Below are positions 13,792 to 16,481 of a DNA stretch of 16,481 nucleotides, piece after piece. The stretch lies in NCBI GenBank assembly GCA_018381425.1, contig JAGZRY010000012.1:1-16481 (forward strand). The letters are read 5' to 3'. The stretch comes from Haemophilus parainfluenzae (GTDB lineage: Bacteria > Pseudomonadota > Gammaproteobacteria > Enterobacterales > Pasteurellaceae). The notes below the pieces were generated by a model that saw only the letters and a list, made by a program, of their open reading frames with translations, was not told the origin of the DNA and did no database searches. The first letter of the stretch is position 1. Every line of letters begins with the position of its first letter. A program made the position numbers and the translations under genes.

Positions 13792-16481
13792 TTACCATTG
13801 GTAACCCACACCAGCTGCAACGCCAGTTTTACCTTGGCTATTTGCCGTACCAGATAAACGGATAATAATCTTACCGTTATCAGAGATACGAGACATACCT
13901 ACTGCAAGACCATTTTGACCTTGATAGTTACCAGCTGCAATACCGACCAAGCTCTTACCTGGTGTATAAGCTTGCGGAATATTCGCAGCTGCCAATGCAC
14001 TTGCAGTACCTGCATCTGCATGTTTACCAACTTTATTGATCTTGTTGTTCAAGTTTGAAGCAACTGCATGTAACTGGCTACCATTTATAGCATCTTTAGA
14101 AGTTGCTGAAATTTCACCTGGAGCCACACCTGTAATTTTAGTAGGTGTTTTACCATCTGGACCACTTACGTTGATATTTCCAGCCTTATTAGTGATCTTA
14201 GGCCCTTTATCACCAAACTGAACACTGTCAAAGGTTACATTAGAAGCAGTTGCGTAAGTCACTTTACCGTTAGACTCTTGTTTCACGGTCATATTTTTGC
14301 CTGCAACCATTTCAACTTTTTTACCTGGATTGATCATTTCTGGCGTACCTGAAATTTTCTCTCCACCATTTGCCGAAGTCGTTAATGCAAAGCCAGACTT
14401 GTTAATTGCATTTGCTACATCTTGTGCAGTCGCCACTTTATTTGCAACATTTGCAATATTATTTGCCGCATCTGCAACTGCTTTTTTAGCAGCATCAATA
14501 ACTGCAGCAGGTGCCGTCGGTGGCAAGCTATTTAATGCATTTGTCGCGTCTTCTAACGCTTTCTGCATTTCAGGCGTAACTGGGCCTTGAACGCTACCAT
14601 TAGCATTATTAGTGATGCTGCCTGTATCAATGTCAAACTTCACGTTACTTGTTGTACCGTTTGGTGTGGTTTCTACCACCGCTTTGGTACCTTTGCCATC
14701 TACAAAGTTAACAGTGTCATAAGGTTTTACGAAATCTTTCGCTTCACCATTATTTTGTAAATTCCAACCCGTATTCAACACATCTGATACTGTTGCCGCA
14801 TTGTTACCCGCAAATTTAGGATTAGCTTTTCCATCTGCCGTTTTAGGATTCAACAAGTCAGCTGCTTCAGTTGCCGTAATCGGCGCAGACTTGTTGTCTT
14901 TACCTGCAATCGGATTGCCCGCAACATCTTTGGCATTCTTATCTGCATCATTTACAGACGGAAGATTAGATTTCACATTACCCAATGCTGTTGGTGCACC
15001 AATTACATTCGGTGCGGCCGCAGGATTAACCATGTTAGTTGTTAAATCTGTAGGATTCACTTCTGTTGCAGTTGGATTACCTTTGTCGTCAACGGTAAAG
15101 TATTTGTCGCCCACTTTAGTTACCGGCGTATCCTTTCCATTGACTTTGGCGGTATATTGGACAGGCAAACCAGTCACATCGACTTTTACTGTCGTTGTGG
15201 TTACTTTATTGCCGTCTTTATCAACAGACTCTTTCGTCGCCAACTTAACTTTCGTGTTGTTTCCGTCTGCAAAACGAAGTTCGTCGTCAGGGTTGACTTT
15301 TTCATCTTTATCGTTGAAATCTGCAGCAGATAATGTTTCTGTTTGCTTACCTACAACAAAACCAGATTTTTGAATCGCTGTTGCTACTTTATTACCTGTT
15401 ACATAGCCATCACCTGCATTGGTCGGGGTTGTACCCGCGTCAGGAGTTACTGGATTTGCCTTGGCGTTTGGCTTACCAGTTTTCGGATCAATATCTGCGG
15501 TATTGTAATATTGGTCTCCTACTTTGGTTACCGGGGTATCCGTTCCATTGACTTTAGCAGTAAATTGATTCGGTTTGATTACCTCGCCATCTTTAACGCT
15601 AATCGTGATTTCACGAACGCCGTCTTTTGTCGTCTCACCTTTGACGGAAATGCCGGCACCGCCTTTGAAATCCACTTGGTTGGCGTTCTTCACAACATCT
15701 TTATAGCCGTTGCCGTCTTTGGTCGATACCACCCAACCCATATTCGCTATATCACGAACTGTTGCAGCTGAATTTAAAGTCTCATCACTTAATGGCTCAA
15801 CTTTACCCGTTTTAGGATCCTTCTTACCTTCTAAATTTACTAACTTAGGTTGTTCAGCTTCAGGAGTTGCAGTCTTACCATCTTTAGTACCTTCAGGGGC
15901 TGTTGGCACTGCGGTTGCATCCAACACAGAACCCACACCTTTTAATTGTGTCGGTTTGCCGTCTGAAGAAGATACATTCAACGCACTTGATGGTTTATTG
16001 GCATTATCATTATTTGTTGCCTCTTTCGCAGCTTCACGTTTCAAGGTAACTTGCGGATTTTCCACCGTCACTTTGTCTCGTTCTAAACCTGTTGCTCCTT
16101 CATTTGGTTTACCGTCAGCGTTAAGTTCGTTTGGTTTATAGAATTTACCATCGTTACCTTTCACAACAGTTTCGCCTGCTGCATTTTTGTATGTTTCAGG
16201 CTCGCCAACGTTTACAGTATTGAACGACACATCATCTTTCGTTGCATAAGTTACTTTACCGTTTTCATCTTGTTTCACTGACATATTTTTGCCAGCTACC
16301 ATTTCAACGGTTGCACCTGGATTGATTAACTCTCCTTCATCTTTCGTGCCTTTCACTTTCTGACCTTCTGCTGCAGAAGTTTTCAAGACGATGACACACG
16401 CAAACGCAGTGAACCCGGCAACCAATCCGGCAATCAACCCGGCCGCCAATCCAGCTGCCAGCCCGAGCCATGCCGCGATGC
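13792..16481 (-). CDS. Hia/Hsf-like trimeric autotransporter adhesin (N-terminus beyond window)
   Basis: C-terminal 896 residues of a surface adhesin (type Vc secretion). The frame is open to the right edge, so the signal peptide and start are not certain; TTG at 16449 is only a formal start. Counting from there, the passenger is rich in Gly, Asn, Asp, Lys and Thr and built from repeated head and stalk modules: NPG-VEMVAGKNM-VKQ-NGKVTYAT at about 43-74 and 707-738, TAKVNG-DTPVTKVGD at 297-312 and 433-448, and KSGF modules at 361 and 684. DAINGSQL (787-794) leads into the YadA anchor, ending GVAAGVGYQW. A cysteine (Cys18) and hydrophobic repeats near the right edge are unlike the rest. Known relatives bind host extracellular matrix or epithelial cells; the ligand here is unknown. 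No uptake core lies within it. Confidence 0.9.
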   Translation of the reverse strand, partial: IAAWLGLAAGLAAGLIAGLVAGFTAFACVIVLKTSAAEGQKVKGTKDEGELINPGATVEMVAGKNMSVKQDENGKVTYATKDDVSFNTVNVGEPETYKNAAGETVVKGNDGKFYKPNELNADGKPNEGATGLERDKVTVENPQVTLKREAAKEATNNDNANKPSSALNVSSSDGKPTQLKGVGSVLDATAVPTAPEGTKDGKTATPEAEQPKLVNLEGKKDPKTGKVEPLSDETLNSAATVRDIANMGWVVSTKDGNGYKDVVKNANQVDFKGGAGISVKGETTKDGVREITISVKDGEVIKPNQFTAKVNGTDTPVTKVGDQYYNTADIDPKTGKPNAKANPVTPDAGTTPTNAGDGYVTGNKVATAIQKSGFVVGKQTETLSAADFNDKDEKVNPDDELRFADGNNTKVKLATKESVDKDGNKVTTTTVKVDVTGLPVQYTAKVNGKDTPVTKVGDKYFTVDDKGNPTATEVNPTDLTTNMVNPAAAPNVIGAPTALGNVKSNLPSVNDADKNAKDVAGNPIAGKDNKSAPITATEAADLLNPKTADGKANPKFAGNNAATVSDVLNTGWNLQNNGEAKDFVKPYDTVNFVDGKGTKAVVETTPNGTTSNVKFDIDTGSITNNANGSVQGPVTPEMQKALEDATNALNSLPPTAPAAVIDAAKKAVADAANNIANVANKVATAQDVANAINKSGFALTTSANGGEKISGTPEMINPGKKVEMVAGKNMTVKQESNGKVTYATASNVTFDSVQFGDKGPKITNKAGNINVSGPDGKTPTKITGVAPGEISATSKDAINGSQLHAVASNLNNKINKVGKHADAGTASALAAANIPQAYTPGKSLVGIAAGNYQGQNGLAVGMSRISDNGKIIIRLSGTANSQGKTGVAAGVGYQW
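13795..14028 (-). other. YadA-type C-terminal membrane anchor of the adhesin
   Basis: The last 78 residues contain alternating beta segments (KSLVGIAAGNYQGQNGLAVGMSRI, KIIIRLSGTAN, KTGVAAGVGYQW) and end in an aromatic residue, as in the trimeric 12-stranded barrel of this family. NNKINKVGKHADAGTASALAAA just before it is the helical neck passing through the pore. Confidence 0.9.
14230..14331 (-). repeat. Adhesin head module, copy 2
   Basis: Encodes NPGKKVEMVAGKNMTVKQ and then ESNGKVTYATASNVTF. It is closely similar at DNA level to 16222-16323, nearly 400 codons away per intermediate module set; long identical runs such as TTTTTGCC are shared, so it is a candidate for recombination with copy 1. 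Confidence 0.85.
15097..15156 (-). repeat. Adhesin stalk module, copy 2
   Basis: Encodes YTAKVNGKDTPVTKVGDKYF, the partner of 15505-15564. Confidence 0.85.
15505..15564 (-). repeat. Adhesin stalk module, copy 1
   Basis: Encodes FTAKVNGTDTPVTKVGDQYY; 16 of 20 residues match the copy at 15097-15156. The module is followed in each case by a short Asp/Pro/Asn-rich linker of different length. Confidence 0.85.
16222..16323 (-). repeat. Adhesin head module, copy 1
   Basis: Encodes NPGATVEMVAGKNMSVKQ and then DENGKVTYATKDDVSF, partner of 14230-14331. Confidence 0.85.
16412..16471. repeat. GC-rich 12-bp tandem repeat at the right edge
   Basis: Five degenerate 12-bp units in a row on the plus strand: AACCCGGCAACC, AATCCGGCAATC, AACCCGGCCGCC, AATCCAGCTGCC, AGCCCGAGCCAT. 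In the adhesin frame this reads as glycine-alanine-leucine repeats (GLAAGLIAGLVAG); on the plus strand as NPAx repeats. Bases 16391-16481 are about 64% G+C, well above the adjoining gene. Confidence 0.75.

Noticed and set aside
14801..15373. Plus-strand ORFs of 140-190 codons opposite the adhesin
   Set aside because: They are antisense shadows of a well-supported gene with a repetitive composition; no ribosome binding site or family motif was seen.

Overview
The window looks like a chromosomal segment of a gamma-proteobacterium of the family Pasteurellaceae. It carries ten exact copies of the Haemophilus-type DNA uptake signal sequence (core AAGTGCGGT, both orientations), about one per 1.6 kb. 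The proteins resemble enterobacterial formate hydrogenlyase proteins while base composition is moderate. Together with gas-forming formate metabolism this fits Aggregatibacter or a close Haemophilus relative better than H. influenzae itself. The species is an inference.

Every gene I can support is on the minus strand, so the map is transcribed from right to left. At the right edge (13792-16481) is the C-terminal part of a large Hia/Hsf-like trimeric autotransporter adhesin. Its N-terminus lies beyond the window and it ends at a perfect bidirectional hairpin terminator built around an uptake sequence (13739-13767). A gene-free leader of about 400 bp follows, with an FNR-like site, inverted repeats and a structured 5' leader. 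Next comes a near-contiguous operon, hyfA-hyfB-hyfC-hyfD-hyfE-hyfF-hyfG-hyfH-hyfI (13332-2873), with gaps of 4-36 bp or small overlaps. It encodes a membrane-bound, proton-translocating group 4 [NiFe]-hydrogenase (hydrogenase-4 type).

A 385-bp element (2447-2831) with perfect 39-bp terminal inverted repeats and a threefold internal tandem repeat separates hyfI from the last genes: hycH/hyfJ, the hydrogenase maturation protease gene hycI (GTG start, overlapping hycH by 11 bp) and, after a 177-bp gap with its own probable FNR-type promoter, the selenocysteine enzyme gene fdhF (formate dehydrogenase H). fdhF runs off the left edge and contains an in-frame UGA at 942-944 with a bacterial SECIS loop just downstream.

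Together these genes specify a complete formate hydrogenlyase of the FHL-2 type. FdhF oxidises formate, HyfA and HyfH (with other Fe-S proteins) pass electrons on, HyfI/HyfG reduce protons to H2, and the membrane subunits HyfB, HyfC, HyfD, HyfE and HyfF may couple this to ion transport. HycI and HycH serve maturation of HyfG. In E. coli the equivalent genes are split among the hyf, hyc and fdhF loci; here they are collected in one place. No regulator gene (hyfR/fhlA), formate channel or sigma-54 type promoter is visible.

The enzyme system itself belongs to a known family. The least explained items are the 385-bp structured repeat inside the operon, the GC-rich 12-bp tandem repeat at the right-hand edge of the adhesin, and the inverted repeats in the two leaders.
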